A stretch of 64,000 bases of DNA from JASHUC01 sp035523875 (lineage in GTDB: Bacteria; Pseudomonadota; Gammaproteobacteria; Steroidobacterales; Steroidobacteraceae), in contig DATKPY010000005.1 of NCBI GenBank assembly GCA_035523875.1, positions 1 to 64,000 on the forward strand. Reading direction: 5' to 3'. Below, one piece after another: positions 39,588 to 48,270 of the stretch. Position 1 is the stretch's first letter; each line of letters opens with the position of its first letter. Under the pieces are notes generated by a model. It did not search any database. It saw only the letters and a program-made list of their open reading frames with translations, and was not told the origin of the DNA. The position numbers were made by a program, and so were the translations under genes.

Positions 39588-41633
39588 TCAGACGATGAGC
39601 GCGAGCGCGAGCAGCACGACCAGGGTCGCGAAGCTGTAGAGCAGGTACACGGAGATCCGGCCCTGCTGCAGGATCGCGACGGCATCGGCGAGGCGCTGCA
39701 CCAAGCTGCCGAGTGGCTGATACGCGCCGCGCCAGATCCGATCGACGATCGCGATCGAATAGCGCGGTGCTCGATCGAACGGCGTCGGCAGCTCCCGCTC
39801 GATGTGGAAGAACGACTGGAAGATGTTGCGGATCGGCTGACCGAACCCCTCCGCAGTGTCCTGCATGCGCGCATTCAAGCCGCCGAAGCCGCAATCCCAG
39901 GCAACGCTGCGCCGGACGCGCCGGTGGTAGAGGAGCCGCACGAGAAGCATCGTGAGCACGACGACCCCGGCTCCGGTTGCGAGCAAAACGAGCGGACCGT
40001 AGGAGATCGCCCTGCCCGGCACCGGTGCGAGCAGCCACCACGCCGCGCCCGAGTGCGGCACCGTCGCCCCGACGAGCTCGCGCGTGACGCCCGTGAGCGC
40101 GCCGATCACCTCGACGGGCGCGAGCCCCAGGGCGAGGCAGCCGAGCGCGAGCGAGGCCAACCCGATGCGCTCGAGCGCACCGCAGTCGTGTGCGCGGGCG
40201 AGCGAGCTCTCGCGCGGCTGCCCGAGAAAGATCACGCCGAAGAACTTCACCATCACATAGCCCGCGAGCGCGCCGGCGAGCGCGACCAGTGCCGCACCCA
40301 TCGGAATGAGGAGATTGACGAAGGCGTGGGGAATCTGATCGGCGAACAGAAACGACTGCAGCAGCAGCCATTCCGAGACGAAGCCGTTGAGCGGCGGAAG
40401 CCCCGCGAGGGCGAGCGCCGCGACGAGGGTGAGCGCGGCCACCCAGGGCATGCGGTGAATGAGGCCCCCCAGACGGCCGAGATTGCGCTCGCCGGTCGCG
40501 TGCAGCACCGAGCCGGTGCCGAGGAACGCGAGGCTCTTCATGAGCGCATGGTTGAGGCAGTGGTAGAGCGTCGCCGTGAGCGCGAGCGCGGCGAGCGCCG
40601 GCATGTGCGCGCCGTCGAACACGATCGCGAGCCCGAGACCCGTGAAGATGAGCCCGAGGTTCTCGATGGAGGAGTAGGCGAGCAGCCGCTTCATGTCGGT
40701 CTGGACGGAAGCGAACACTGCGCCGTAGAGCGCGCTCAACAGGCCCGCGGCGAGCGGTGCGAGTCCCCACCACCAAAGCGGCGCACCGATCAGATCGAAC
40801 GTGACGCGCAGCGTCCCGTAGACGGCCGTCTTCAGCATCACCCCGCTCATGAGCGCGGAGACGGGTGAGGGTGCGGCCGGATGCGCCTCGGGAAGCCAGA
40901 CGTGCAGCGGCACGAGTCCGGCCTTCGCGCCGAACCCGGCGAGCGCGAGAAGAAACGCCACGGCGGCCGCGCTCGGCGCCAGATGCGCCGCGCGCATGGC
41001 GTCGAAGGTGAAGAGCCACTTCCCACCCTGGAGCACGCCGAAGGCAAGGAGAAGCGCCGTCGCCCCGAGATGCGCGATGAGCAGGTAGAGAAATCCGGCG
41101 CGCCGGATCTCGGCGATGCGGTGCTGGGTGGTGACCAGAAAGTACGAGCAGATGGCCATCGCCTCCCACGCGACCATGAACCCGTAGGCATCGTCGGCAA
41201 GCAGCACGAATCCCATGCTCGCGAGGAACCAGTGGTACTGCAGGCTGAGCAGCCCCGGAGCCGTGCCCTCTCCCTCGCGGAAATAGCCGGCGCCGAAGAT
41301 CGAGACGCCCGCTGCGGTTGCCCCGAGGAGCGCGAGGAAGGCGCTCGCGAGCGGGTCGAGGCGCACGTGGAACGGCAGATCCGGAAGCCCCACCGGCAGC
41401 ACCAGCCGCTCGGTGATGCCGCCGGCGAGGCTCGCCGCGGCGACCAGCGCGAGCGCGAGCCCGAGGAGGGCGCCGCAGCAGAACAGTGTCCGACCCCCGA
41501 ACCGCACGCTCTGCGGCCGGATGAGCCCGGCGGCGCCCACGAGGATCCAGCCCGCAAGAAGCGCAAGGCAGGCGGCAAGGGGCGAGGAGAGGCTCGAGAT
41601 CACGGGTACGGGCGAGAGCGCTGGGGACGCCAT
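39588..41633 (-). CDS. hyfB: Ehr/hydrogenase-4 subunit HyfB (NuoL/M-like)
   Basis: A 681-residue membrane protein, first gene of the operon, with about 16 helices. It has the antiporter-core motifs FMVAWEAMAICSYFLVTTQH, GFGAKAGLVPLHVWLPEAHP, KRLLAYSSIENLGLIFTGLG and HALMKSLAFLGTGSVLHATG. The C-terminal extension with VAWDCGFGGLNARMQDTAEG is typical of HyfB/HycC. It should pump ions across the inner membrane. A putative promoter is overlaid on the operator-like repeats upstream. Confidence 0.92.
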   Translation of the reverse strand: MASPALSPVPVISSLSSPLAACLALLAGWILVGAAGLIRPQSVRFGGRTLFCCGALLGLALALVAAASLAGGITERLVLPVGLPDLPFHVRLDPLASAFLALLGATAAGVSIFGAGYFREGEGTAPGLLSLQYHWFLASMGFVLLADDAYGFMVAWEAMAICSYFLVTTQHRIAEIRRAGFLYLLIAHLGATALLLAFGVLQGGKWLFTFDAMRAAHLAPSAAAVAFLLALAGFGAKAGLVPLHVWLPEAHPAAPSPVSALMSGVMLKTAVYGTLRVTFDLIGAPLWWWGLAPLAAGLLSALYGAVFASVQTDMKRLLAYSSIENLGLIFTGLGLAIVFDGAHMPALAALALTATLYHCLNHALMKSLAFLGTGSVLHATGERNLGRLGGLIHRMPWVAALTLVAALALAGLPPLNGFVSEWLLLQSFLFADQIPHAFVNLLIPMGAALVALAGALAGYVMVKFFGVIFLGQPRESSLARAHDCGALERIGLASLALGCLALGLAPVEVIGALTGVTRELVGATVPHSGAAWWLLAPVPGRAISYGPLVLLATGAGVVVLTMLLVRLLYHRRVRRSVAWDCGFGGLNARMQDTAEGFGQPIRNIFQSFFHIERELPTPFDRAPRYSIAIVDRIWRGAYQPLGSLVQRLADAVAILQQGRISVYLLYSFATLVVLLALALIV

Positions 41634-41651
41634 GGGCTCGTGTGCGCCCCA

Positions 41652-41689
41652 TTCTCACTTCATTATCATTCTATTATCATAAGATGCAA
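41652..41689. promoter_or_regulatory. Face-to-face promoters with ATTATCAT direct repeats
   Basis: Two copies of ATTATCAT (41662-41669 and 41673-41680) are spaced 11 bases, one helical turn, in an AT-rich patch. On the minus strand TTGCAT (41684-41689), 16 bases, GATAAT (41662-41667) would serve hyfB. On the plus strand TTCTCA (41652-41657), 17 bases, TATCAT (41675-41680) would serve the RHH gene. RHH dimers usually bind such tandem repeats, so the adjacent RHH protein probably represses both promoters. Confidence 0.55.
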
Positions 41690-41716
41690 TACCGATGTGA
41701 AGCGAGTCCCCCCACC

Positions 41717-41929
41717 GTGGCGCCCGAATTACGCACCTCCCGGTTGACGATCCTGATCGACCCGCGCAAGAAAGCCGTCTTCGAGCAGCTGTGCGCGGAG
41801 GAGGACACGACCCCCTCGCAGGTCGTGCGGCGCCTGATCCGCGCCTATATCGAGGCTCGGCTCGGGAAGCCCTGGCGGCCCGAGGAGGTACCCAGGCCCG
41901 TCGCCAGCCGCAGCTCGAAGCAGCGGTGA
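41717..41929 (+). CDS. CopG-like ribbon-helix-helix regulator
   Basis: About 70 residues from GTG 41717. The RHH core is LRTSRLTILIDPRKKAVFEQ (beta strand and first helix), then TTPSQVVRRLIRAYIEARLG (turn and second helix), with a short basic tail. An in-frame ATG at 41684 lies upstream of the predicted transcription start and has no ribosome-binding site, so the GTG is preferred. It is divergent from the hyf operon, the classic position for a local regulator. The last 85 bases overlap the 3' end of rlmKL. Confidence 0.7.
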   Translation: MAPELRTSRLTILIDPRKKAVFEQLCAEEDTTPSQVVRRLIRAYIEARLGKPWRPEEVPRPVASRSSKQR

Positions 41930-44082
41930 ATGCGCGGATTGCGCTCGAAGTCGCGCGGTAGCGTTTCTCTCGAGACATCGCGGATCGCGTAGCGAGCCCC
42001 GAGCCCGGGCTCCAGCCGGAAGCGCTGCGCGTTCGTCGAGAACAGGATGAGGCCGCCGGGGGCGAGGAGGCGCGCGCAGGCATCGATGAGCTCGGGATGG
42101 TCGCGGGCGATGTCGAGCACGCCACGCATGCGCTTGGAGTTCGAGAACGTCGGCGGATCGAGGAAGATGAGGTCGAACGGGCCGCTCGCCGCGGCGAGCC
42201 ACTCGCGGCAGTCGGCCTGCACGAGCTCGTGGCGCGGGCCGTCGAGGCCGTTCAACGCGAGATTGCGCCGCGCCCATTCGAGGTACGTGCGTGACAGATC
42301 GACCGAGGTGCTTGCGAGCGCCCCGGCCGCCGCGGCATACGCCGTCGCAGTTCCCGTGTATGCGAACAGATTGAGGAAGCGCGCGCCGCGCGCAGCCGTG
42401 CGCAGCCGCGCGCGCGTCGCGCGCTGGTCGAGGAACACTCCCGTGTCGAGGTAGTCGTCGAAGTTCACGTAGAACTTGAGGCCCCCCTCCTCCACGACGT
42501 AAAAGCGGCCGCGTTCGGCGAGCTTCACGTACTGCTCGCCGCGGTGCACCCGCCGCCGAGTGCGCAGCCGCACCTGCTCCGCGGCGACGCCGCTCGCAAG
42601 CGGCAGTGCGCCGAGCGCTTCGGCGCGGCGTCTGCTCGCCGCCTCGCGCTCGATCTCGGCCGGTGCCGCGTACTCCTGCACGTAGAGCCAGACGAGCGGC
42701 GGGTCGAGCGTACGGTAGCGGTCGATCGCGAAGGCATACTCGGGCATGTCGGCGTCGTACAGCCGGTAGCAGGAGATGCCGCTCGCTTCGGCCCATGCGC
42801 CCAAGCGCTTCAGGTTCTTTGCAATCCGGTTCGCAAACATGCGCGCACCGGGCGTATCGCTCAGGTTCTGCTCGCCGCGGCCGAGCCGTCCGGGCTCGCG
42901 CACGCTCTCGGGGGAGACCTCGAGACGCAGCAGCCGGCACTCGATTGCGCCGTTCCAAACGGCATGCGTGCGATGCGCACGCAGGCCGAGCTCGATGCCG
43001 AGGTCGGGGGCGCCCGTGAGCACCGCGGCGTCCCAGCCGTGGAAGTGCTCGCGCAGCACCACGCCCAGCTCGCGATGCACGGCGCGCGCGGCCGCGCGAT
43101 CCTCAAGCCGCACGCCGTACGGCGGATTGGTGCACAGAAGGCCCCGCGAGCCCGCCACGCGCGGCCGTGCATCGCCAAGAAGACCGACCGCGATCGCGAC
43201 TTCTCCTGCAATGCCCGCCCGCTCCGCATTGCCTTGCGCCAGAGCGACCAAGCGCGGATCGCGATCCTCCCCACGGATCACGAGCGATGAGCGCGCGAGC
43301 TCCACGGCGCGCGCGGCCGCGCGCGCCGTCGCCTCGGCCTGCACGGCTTTCCAAAGCTCGCGGTCGTGCCCGCGCCAGCCGAGGAAGCCGAAATACTCCC
43401 GCAGGCGCCCCGGTGCGAGATCGGCCGCGATGAGCGCCGCTTCGATGACGAGCGTTCCGGAGCCGCAGAGCGGATCGAGAAACTCCGCGCCTCCTGCCGC
43501 GAGCTCGGGCCAGCGGGCGCGCAGCAGCACGCCGGCCGCGACGTTCTCCTTGAGCGGCGCCTCGCCGGCGCCGGCGCGATAGCCGCGGCGGTGCAGGCTC
43601 TCCCCGGCGAGATCGATCGCGAGGGTGATGTGCACACCGGCCGCGTGAGCGTGCACGCGCACGCCCGGCCGCTCGCGCGCCACGTCGGGCCGCTCGCCGG
43701 TGCGCGCACGCAACTCGTCGCACACCGCATCCTTGATCTTCAAGGCGCCGAACTGGGTATGCGTGATCGTGGGGTGGCGGCCGCTGAAATCGCAGGCGAT
43801 CGTCGCGCCCGGCCCGATGTGGCGGGTCCACTCGAGCGCGCGCACGCCGCGGTAGAGCGCCTCGGCATCGGCAGCCTCGAAGCGCGCGAGCTCGAGGAAG
43901 ATACGATTGGCGATGCGCGAGCCCAAGCAGGCGCGGTAACCGACCGCGAGCGCGCCGCGGAAGGCGACGCCGGTCGCGCGCTCGCGCACCTCCGTCGCGC
44001 CGAAGGTCTTGAGCTCCGCAGCGAGCAGGTCGGCGAAGCCGCGCGGGCAGCTCGCCGTGAACGCGAGCGCGTCAGGGCTCAA
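41845..44082 (-). CDS. rlmL: Bifunctional 23S rRNA methyltransferase RlmKL
   Basis: A 745-residue fusion. The N-terminal part has a THUMP domain (about 40-150) and the RlmL m2G2445 methyltransferase with DPLCGSGTLVIEAALIA and catalytic NPPYG. The C-terminal part is the RlmK m7G2069 methyltransferase with VNFDDYLDTGVFLDQRATR, FLNLFAYTGTATAYAAAAGA, and FLDPPTFSNSK. TTG 44082 is chosen because it gives the usual start (SPDALAFTASCPRGFADLLA). It overlaps the end of the exonuclease gene by 11 bases. Expected product length matches E. coli RlmKL. Confidence 0.93.
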   Translation of the reverse strand: MSPDALAFTASCPRGFADLLAAELKTFGATEVRERATGVAFRGALAVGYRACLGSRIANRIFLELARFEAADAEALYRGVRALEWTRHIGPGATIACDFSGRHPTITHTQFGALKIKDAVCDELRARTGERPDVARERPGVRVHAHAAGVHITLAIDLAGESLHRRGYRAGAGEAPLKENVAAGVLLRARWPELAAGGAEFLDPLCGSGTLVIEAALIAADLAPGRLREYFGFLGWRGHDRELWKAVQAEATARAAARAVELARSSLVIRGEDRDPRLVALAQGNAERAGIAGEVAIAVGLLGDARPRVAGSRGLLCTNPPYGVRLEDRAAARAVHRELGVVLREHFHGWDAAVLTGAPDLGIELGLRAHRTHAVWNGAIECRLLRLEVSPESVREPGRLGRGEQNLSDTPGARMFANRIAKNLKRLGAWAEASGISCYRLYDADMPEYAFAIDRYRTLDPPLVWLYVQEYAAPAEIEREAASRRRAEALGALPLASGVAAEQVRLRTRRRVHRGEQYVKLAERGRFYVVEEGGLKFYVNFDDYLDTGVFLDQRATRARLRTAARGARFLNLFAYTGTATAYAAAAGALASTSVDLSRTYLEWARRNLALNGLDGPRHELVQADCREWLAAASGPFDLIFLDPPTFSNSKRMRGVLDIARDHPELIDACARLLAPGGLILFSTNAQRFRLEPGLGARYAIRDVSRETLPRDFERNPRIHRCFELRLATGLGTSSGRQGFPSRASI

Positions 44083-45538
44083 AGGACTCGCCGCTCTCGG
44101 CGCTCGCGCGCGCAGCCTCGAGACGCACGAGGTTGCGCCGCGAGACGTGGCGCAGGTGCCGGGTGAGGATCCGATAGACGTGAGGATCGAAGGGAGACGT
44201 GCGGTAGCCGCGCGCGACGCTCGCCGCAAGCAGATCGCGTCGCTCCGCGAGCGCCCCGTCGCCCTCGGCGAGCGTCCCGAGATGGCGCCAGCGATCGATG
44301 AGGTGCAGCTGCATCCAACCGTCGGCGTCGACCTCGCGCACGCCGATCGGGCCGTCGAACGGCCAGGGCCTCAGGCGGTGCGGAGCGAATGCGAGCTTGA
44401 GCCGCGCCGTGTGCAGCCGCAGCGGCTCCTTGCCGACGCACGCCCCGGCGCAGCGTCCGAGCTGGTACGCGAAGCACGAGCCGCGCGCCTGCTCGAGGCC
44501 GAGCGTCTTCAGGCACAGCCGGTGCTCGCGCGCGAGGCCCTCGAGCGCCCGGCGCGCGGCGACCTCGGAGCAGTACAGCCCGAAGTAATCGGTCGGCTCG
44601 AACCCGAGCGGCAGCTCATCGAGCGGCGCGAGCTGCGGCGCCGCGCCGTCGTCGCTCACCGCCCAGGCCCACGCCGCGCGCGCGCCGCGGAGCCGGCGAT
44701 TGTGCAGCGGCTTGAGCTCGCGCACGAATCGCGCCTCGGTGAGCAGCGCGCCGAGCTCGCCCGCAGTGACGGTCCAATCGACGCGCCGCGTCTGCGCCGC
44801 GAGGCGCTGCGCGCGCGCGTCGCGGAGCGCCGCATGCCAGTGGGAGAACACCCGCTCGCGAATGTTCGTTGCCTTGCCGACGTAGAGGAGCGCATCGCCC
44901 TCGCCGAAGAAGCGATACACCCCGGGCCGCTCGGGGAGCTCTTCCGCGAGCTGCGGCGGCAGGTGCTCGGGGACCGCGCGCGCACCCACGATCTCATCGA
45001 CCGCGCGCTCGAACTCTCCGAGACCGTGCGCGGCGGGCAGCGCCGCCCACAGCTCCCAGAGCGCCTGCGCGTCGGGCAGCGCCCGATGCCGGCGCGCGCA
45101 GTTGAGGCCGTAGCGGGCGATGACCGCATCGAGGTTGTGCTCGCGCGCCTGCGGCTCGAGCCGGCGCGACAGCTTGACGGTGCAGAGCACGCGGGCGTCG
45201 AGCTTGCGCCCGCACCGCCGCAGCTCCTGCTTGAGGAATCCGTAGTCGAAGCGCGCGTTGTGGGCGACCAGGAGTCGGCCGCAGAGCCGCTCGAGAACTT
45301 GCTCGGCGAGATCCTCGAAGAACGGCGCATCGCGCACCATCTCCGCGCTGATCCCGGTGAAGTGCTGAATGGCCGGGGAGATCGGCGTCCCCGGGTTGAC
45401 GAGCGAGCTCCACTCGTACTCGAGCCGGCCGCGGTCGGCGGCGACCAGCCCGATCTCGATGATGCGGCTCGCCCCGGGCGTGCACCCGGTCGTCTCGAGG
45501 TCCACGAACGCGACAGGGGCCTCGTGCCAGGCACTCAT
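44072..45538 (-). CDS. DEDDh exonuclease - GIY-YIG (UvrC N-terminal-like) fusion protein
   Basis: A 488-residue protein. Residues 1-170 are a DnaQ-type 3'-5' exonuclease: VAFVDLETTG (D, E), VAHNARFDYGF (D) and HRALPDAQALW (H, D), so all five active-site residues remain. Residues about 200-290 are a GIY-YIG domain (PGVYRFFGEGDALLYVGKAT). The following part has four Cys in a UvrC/Cho-like arrangement (GSCFAYQLGRCAGACVGKE). This layout matches proteins annotated as DNA polymerase III epsilon/UvrC-like or Cho-like. A role in excision repair is expected. ATG 45538 begins the exonuclease fold. Confidence 0.88.
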   Translation of the reverse strand: MSAWHEAPVAFVDLETTGCTPGASRIIEIGLVAADRGRLEYEWSSLVNPGTPISPAIQHFTGISAEMVRDAPFFEDLAEQVLERLCGRLLVAHNARFDYGFLKQELRRCGRKLDARVLCTVKLSRRLEPQAREHNLDAVIARYGLNCARRHRALPDAQALWELWAALPAAHGLGEFERAVDEIVGARAVPEHLPPQLAEELPERPGVYRFFGEGDALLYVGKATNIRERVFSHWHAALRDARAQRLAAQTRRVDWTVTAGELGALLTEARFVRELKPLHNRRLRGARAAWAWAVSDDGAAPQLAPLDELPLGFEPTDYFGLYCSEVAARRALEGLAREHRLCLKTLGLEQARGSCFAYQLGRCAGACVGKEPLRLHTARLKLAFAPHRLRPWPFDGPIGVREVDADGWMQLHLIDRWRHLGTLAEGDGALAERRDLLAASVARGYRTSPFDPHVYRILTRHLRHVSRRNLVRLEAARASAESGESFEP

Positions 45539-45611
45539 GCGGGCATTGTAGCCAAGACGGGGACCGTTCCTTATCATTCCCGCCCCCTTGCGAGAAGCGA
45601 GCCGCCCAGCC

Positions 45612-46922
45612 ATGTCGCACGCACCCACCCTCGATGCCTTCTGGATGCCCTTCACGGCCAATCGCCAGTTCAAGGCGAATCCACGGCTGCTCGCGCGGGC
45701 CTCCGGCATGCACTACTGGACTCCGGATGGGCGCCAGATCCTCGATGCGGTGGCCGGCTTGTGGTGCGTTAACGCCGGCCACGGGCGCCGCGAGATCACC
45801 GAGGCGGTGGCGCGGCAGCTCGAGACGCTCGACTATGCGCCGCCGTTTCAAATGGGCCACGCGGGCGCATTCGAGCTCGCTAACCTCGTCGCCTCGATCG
45901 CCCCCGCCGGGCTCGAGCACGTGTTCTTCGTCAACTCCGGCTCCGAAGCGGTCGACACGGCGCTGAAGATCGCGATCGGCTACCACCGCGTGCGCGGCGA
46001 GGGCGCGCGCACGCGGCTCATCGGTCGCGAGCGCGGCTACAACGGCGTCGGCTTCGGCGGCATCTCCGTGGGCGGGATCGCCCCCAACCGCAAGATGTGG
46101 TCCGGGGCGCTGCTCCCCGGCGTCGATCATCTCGGCCACACGCACGATCTTGCGCGCAATGCCTTCTCGCGCGGCATTCCCGAGCACGGCATGGAACGGG
46201 CCGAGGAGCTCGAGCGGCTGATCGCGCTGCACGACCCCTCGACCATCGCAGCCGTGATCGTCGAGCCGATCGCGGGCTCGACCGGGGTGCTGTTGCCGCC
46301 GCGAGGCTATCTCAACAGGCTGCGCGAGATCTGCAGCCGCTACGGCATCCTCCTCATTTTCGACGAGGTCATTACCGGCTTCGGACGCACGGGGTCGCCG
46401 TTCGCCTCACAGGAGTTCGGCGTCACGCCCGATCTCATCACCTGCGCGAAGGGGCTCACGAACGGCTGCGTGCCGATGGGCGCGGTGATCGCGAGCAACG
46501 CGGTGCACGATGCGTTCATGCAGGGTCCGGACGGGATCGAGCTGTTCCACGGCTATACATACTCGGCGCACCCGGTGGCCTGTGCCGCGGGAATCGCGGC
46601 GCTCGGAATCTACCAGCGCGACGGGCTGCTCACGCGCGCGAAGTCACTCGCGAAGGATTGGGAGGAAGGGGCGCACTCCCTGAAGGGACTGCCGCACGTC
46701 ATCGACATCCGCAACTACGGGCTGATTCTCGGGCTCGAGCTCGAGCCGGTCGCCGGCAAGCCCGGCGCGCGCGGCTTCAGCGCGTTCCTCAAGTGCTTCG
46801 AGCGGGGGATGCTGGTGCGCCAGACCGCGGACATCATCGCGCTCTCGCCACCGCTCATCATCGAGCGGGCGCAGATTGAGCAGGTGTTCGAGACCCTGGG
46901 CGCCGTGCTGCGCAGCGTGTAG
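45612..46922 (+). CDS. Class III omega-aminotransferase (beta-alanine/omega-amino acid--pyruvate type)
   Basis: A 436-residue PLP enzyme. Family marks are FWMPFTANRQFKANPRLLAR, DAVAGLWCVNAGHG, VNSGSEAVDTALKIAIGYHR, YNGVGFGGISVGGIAPNR, IVEPIAGSTGVLLPPRGYL, IFDEVITGFGRTG and the PLP Lys in TCAKGLTNG. The N-terminus and SVGG segment match beta-alanine:pyruvate transaminases, which also accept omega-amino acids and some diamines or GABA. It is not linked to the Puu operon, but could take its product. Substrate range is inferred. Confidence 0.9.
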   Translation: MSHAPTLDAFWMPFTANRQFKANPRLLARASGMHYWTPDGRQILDAVAGLWCVNAGHGRREITEAVARQLETLDYAPPFQMGHAGAFELANLVASIAPAGLEHVFFVNSGSEAVDTALKIAIGYHRVRGEGARTRLIGRERGYNGVGFGGISVGGIAPNRKMWSGALLPGVDHLGHTHDLARNAFSRGIPEHGMERAEELERLIALHDPSTIAAVIVEPIAGSTGVLLPPRGYLNRLREICSRYGILLIFDEVITGFGRTGSPFASQEFGVTPDLITCAKGLTNGCVPMGAVIASNAVHDAFMQGPDGIELFHGYTYSAHPVACAAGIAALGIYQRDGLLTRAKSLAKDWEEGAHSLKGLPHVIDIRNYGLILGLELEPVAGKPGARGFSAFLKCFERGMLVRQTADIIALSPPLIIERAQIEQVFETLGAVLRSV

Positions 46923-46940
46923 CGCTGCGGGACGGGCCGC

Positions 46941-47090
46941 TCAGTGCCCGTCGTGCCCGCGCTGAGCGCGTGCTCTCACCGCGATCTGCCAGGCGATGAG
47001 CCCCACGACCACGAGACCGATCGCGAGCGCCGCGAGGGTTGAGAATGCGAGCCCATGCTGGGCCGTCGCTTCGATGGTGACCGTTTCCAT
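46941..47090 (-). CDS. Small single-pass membrane protein (49 aa)
   Basis: A short gene between the aminotransferase and ddl. ATG 47088-47090 is preceded by CGGAG at 7 bases. The product starts METVTIEATAQHGLAF, has one hydrophobic helix (STLAALAIGLVVVGLIAWQI) and ends in a basic, His-containing tail (ARAQRGHDGH). The ribosome-binding site, single transmembrane helix with positive-inside tail and GC-rich third positions support a real gene. No family is recognised. Confidence 0.6.
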   Translation of the reverse strand: METVTIEATAQHGLAFSTLAALAIGLVVVGLIAWQIAVRARAQRGHDGH

Positions 47091-47222
47091 GACCGGACTC
47101 CGCTAGCTGCGGCACGGGATACGCTGCCGGCGGTCGCAAGCTCTCATGGTCGCGCGCGGCCGCAAAGCGCCCGCGCGCGGAAGTGCGGACCAGCTCTCCA
47201 TCCTGCGGCGGACGCGCCGGGA

Positions 47223-48227
47223 TTATGTCTTCTTGGAGAGTGCCGCGCGGCAGATGCGCTCGCACAGCTCCGGAAAACCGATCCCGACGGCGCGCGCCGC
47301 TTGCGGAAGCAGGCTGTTCGCGGTCATTCCAGGCAGAGAGTTCGCCTCCAGGCACCAAAAGCGTCCGTCGCGATCCAGGCGGAAGTCGATGCGGCTGTAA
47401 GCACCGAGCTTGAGCGCGTGGTGCGCGCGCACGGCGAGCGACTGGACCTCGGTCGTGGCGGCGGGCGCGAGGTCGGCGGGGAAGATCTCGCGCGCAGCGC
47501 CCTTCTGGTACTTCGCCTCGTAGTCGAAGATCTCCCCGGGCGTGATGATCTCGCCCACCGCAAGCGCCGCGCCCGCGAGGACCCCGACGGTGATCTCCCG
47601 ACCGGGCACGAACCGCTCGATCATGACCTCATCGTCGAAGCGACGCGCTTGTGCGAGCGCCTCTGGGAGCGCAGCCCCCTCGCGCACGATCGACAGCCCC
47701 ACGGTGGAGCCCTGCTTGTTCGGCTTCACGACCGCCGGCCAGCCGATCGCGCGCGCGACCTCCTCCGCGGTCACCGGCGCCATGAGCCAGTCGGGCGTCG
47801 CAACGCCCGCCGCGCGGAACAAGCGCTTGGAGAGATCCTTATCCATGGCCGTCGCGCTCGCGATGTGATTGCTGCCGGTGTACGGCAGCCCCGCGAGATC
47901 GAGCACGGCTTGGACGCGCCCATCCTCCCCTGCCCCGCCGTGCAAGGCGAGAAACACCACGTCTACACCGCGGATACTGGCCGCCTCGGAAGCGAGCGCG
48001 AGCGCCGAGCCGCCGAGCCGCGCCAGCTCCGAGCTCGAGGGAGGCGCCGTTGCCACCGAGCTCGCGAGCACCCGCTGCTCCGCGGCCGGCGCGAGCCGCC
48101 CGGTGGCCGTATCGACGCCGATCACCTCGTGACCGAGGCTGCGCAGCGCCGGAATCACCTGCGCCGCACTCGCGATCGACACGTCGCGCTCCTCGCTCGT
48201 TCCTCCAAAGAGCACTGCGATCTTCAT
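47223..48227 (-). CDS. ddl: D-alanine--D-alanine ligase
   Basis: A 334-residue ATP-grasp ligase making the D-Ala-D-Ala dipeptide of peptidoglycan. Motifs are VLFGGTSEERDVSIASAAQV, FLALHGGAGEDGRVQAVLDL, GSNHIASATAMDKDLSKRLF, VVKPNKQGSTVGLSIV, ERFVPGREITVGVL, and EANSLPGMTANSLLPQAARA. All substrate-binding segments are present. It lies alone rather than in the dcw cluster. A 44-base gap separates it from the end of pyrD on the same strand. Confidence 0.95.
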   Translation of the reverse strand: MKIAVLFGGTSEERDVSIASAAQVIPALRSLGHEVIGVDTATGRLAPAAEQRVLASSVATAPPSSSELARLGGSALALASEAASIRGVDVVFLALHGGAGEDGRVQAVLDLAGLPYTGSNHIASATAMDKDLSKRLFRAAGVATPDWLMAPVTAEEVARAIGWPAVVKPNKQGSTVGLSIVREGAALPEALAQARRFDDEVMIERFVPGREITVGVLAGAALAVGEIITPGEIFDYEAKYQKGAAREIFPADLAPAATTEVQSLAVRAHHALKLGAYSRIDFRLDRDGRFWCLEANSLPGMTANSLLPQAARAVGIGFPELCERICRAALSKKT

Positions 48228-48270
48228 GCAATGAGTTTGGCAGAACTCGATCGCGGCGTCGTGAAGCGCG

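Noticed and set aside
39411..40868. Plus-strand frame of 485 codons over hyfB/hyfC
   Set aside because: Shadow of the membrane subunits; hydrophobic codons read as Arg/Glu-rich on the other strand.
34359..41633. Functional [NiFe] hydrogenase-4
   Set aside because: Gene order and subunits match, but the large subunit has none of the four NiFe cysteines and no maturation genes are near.
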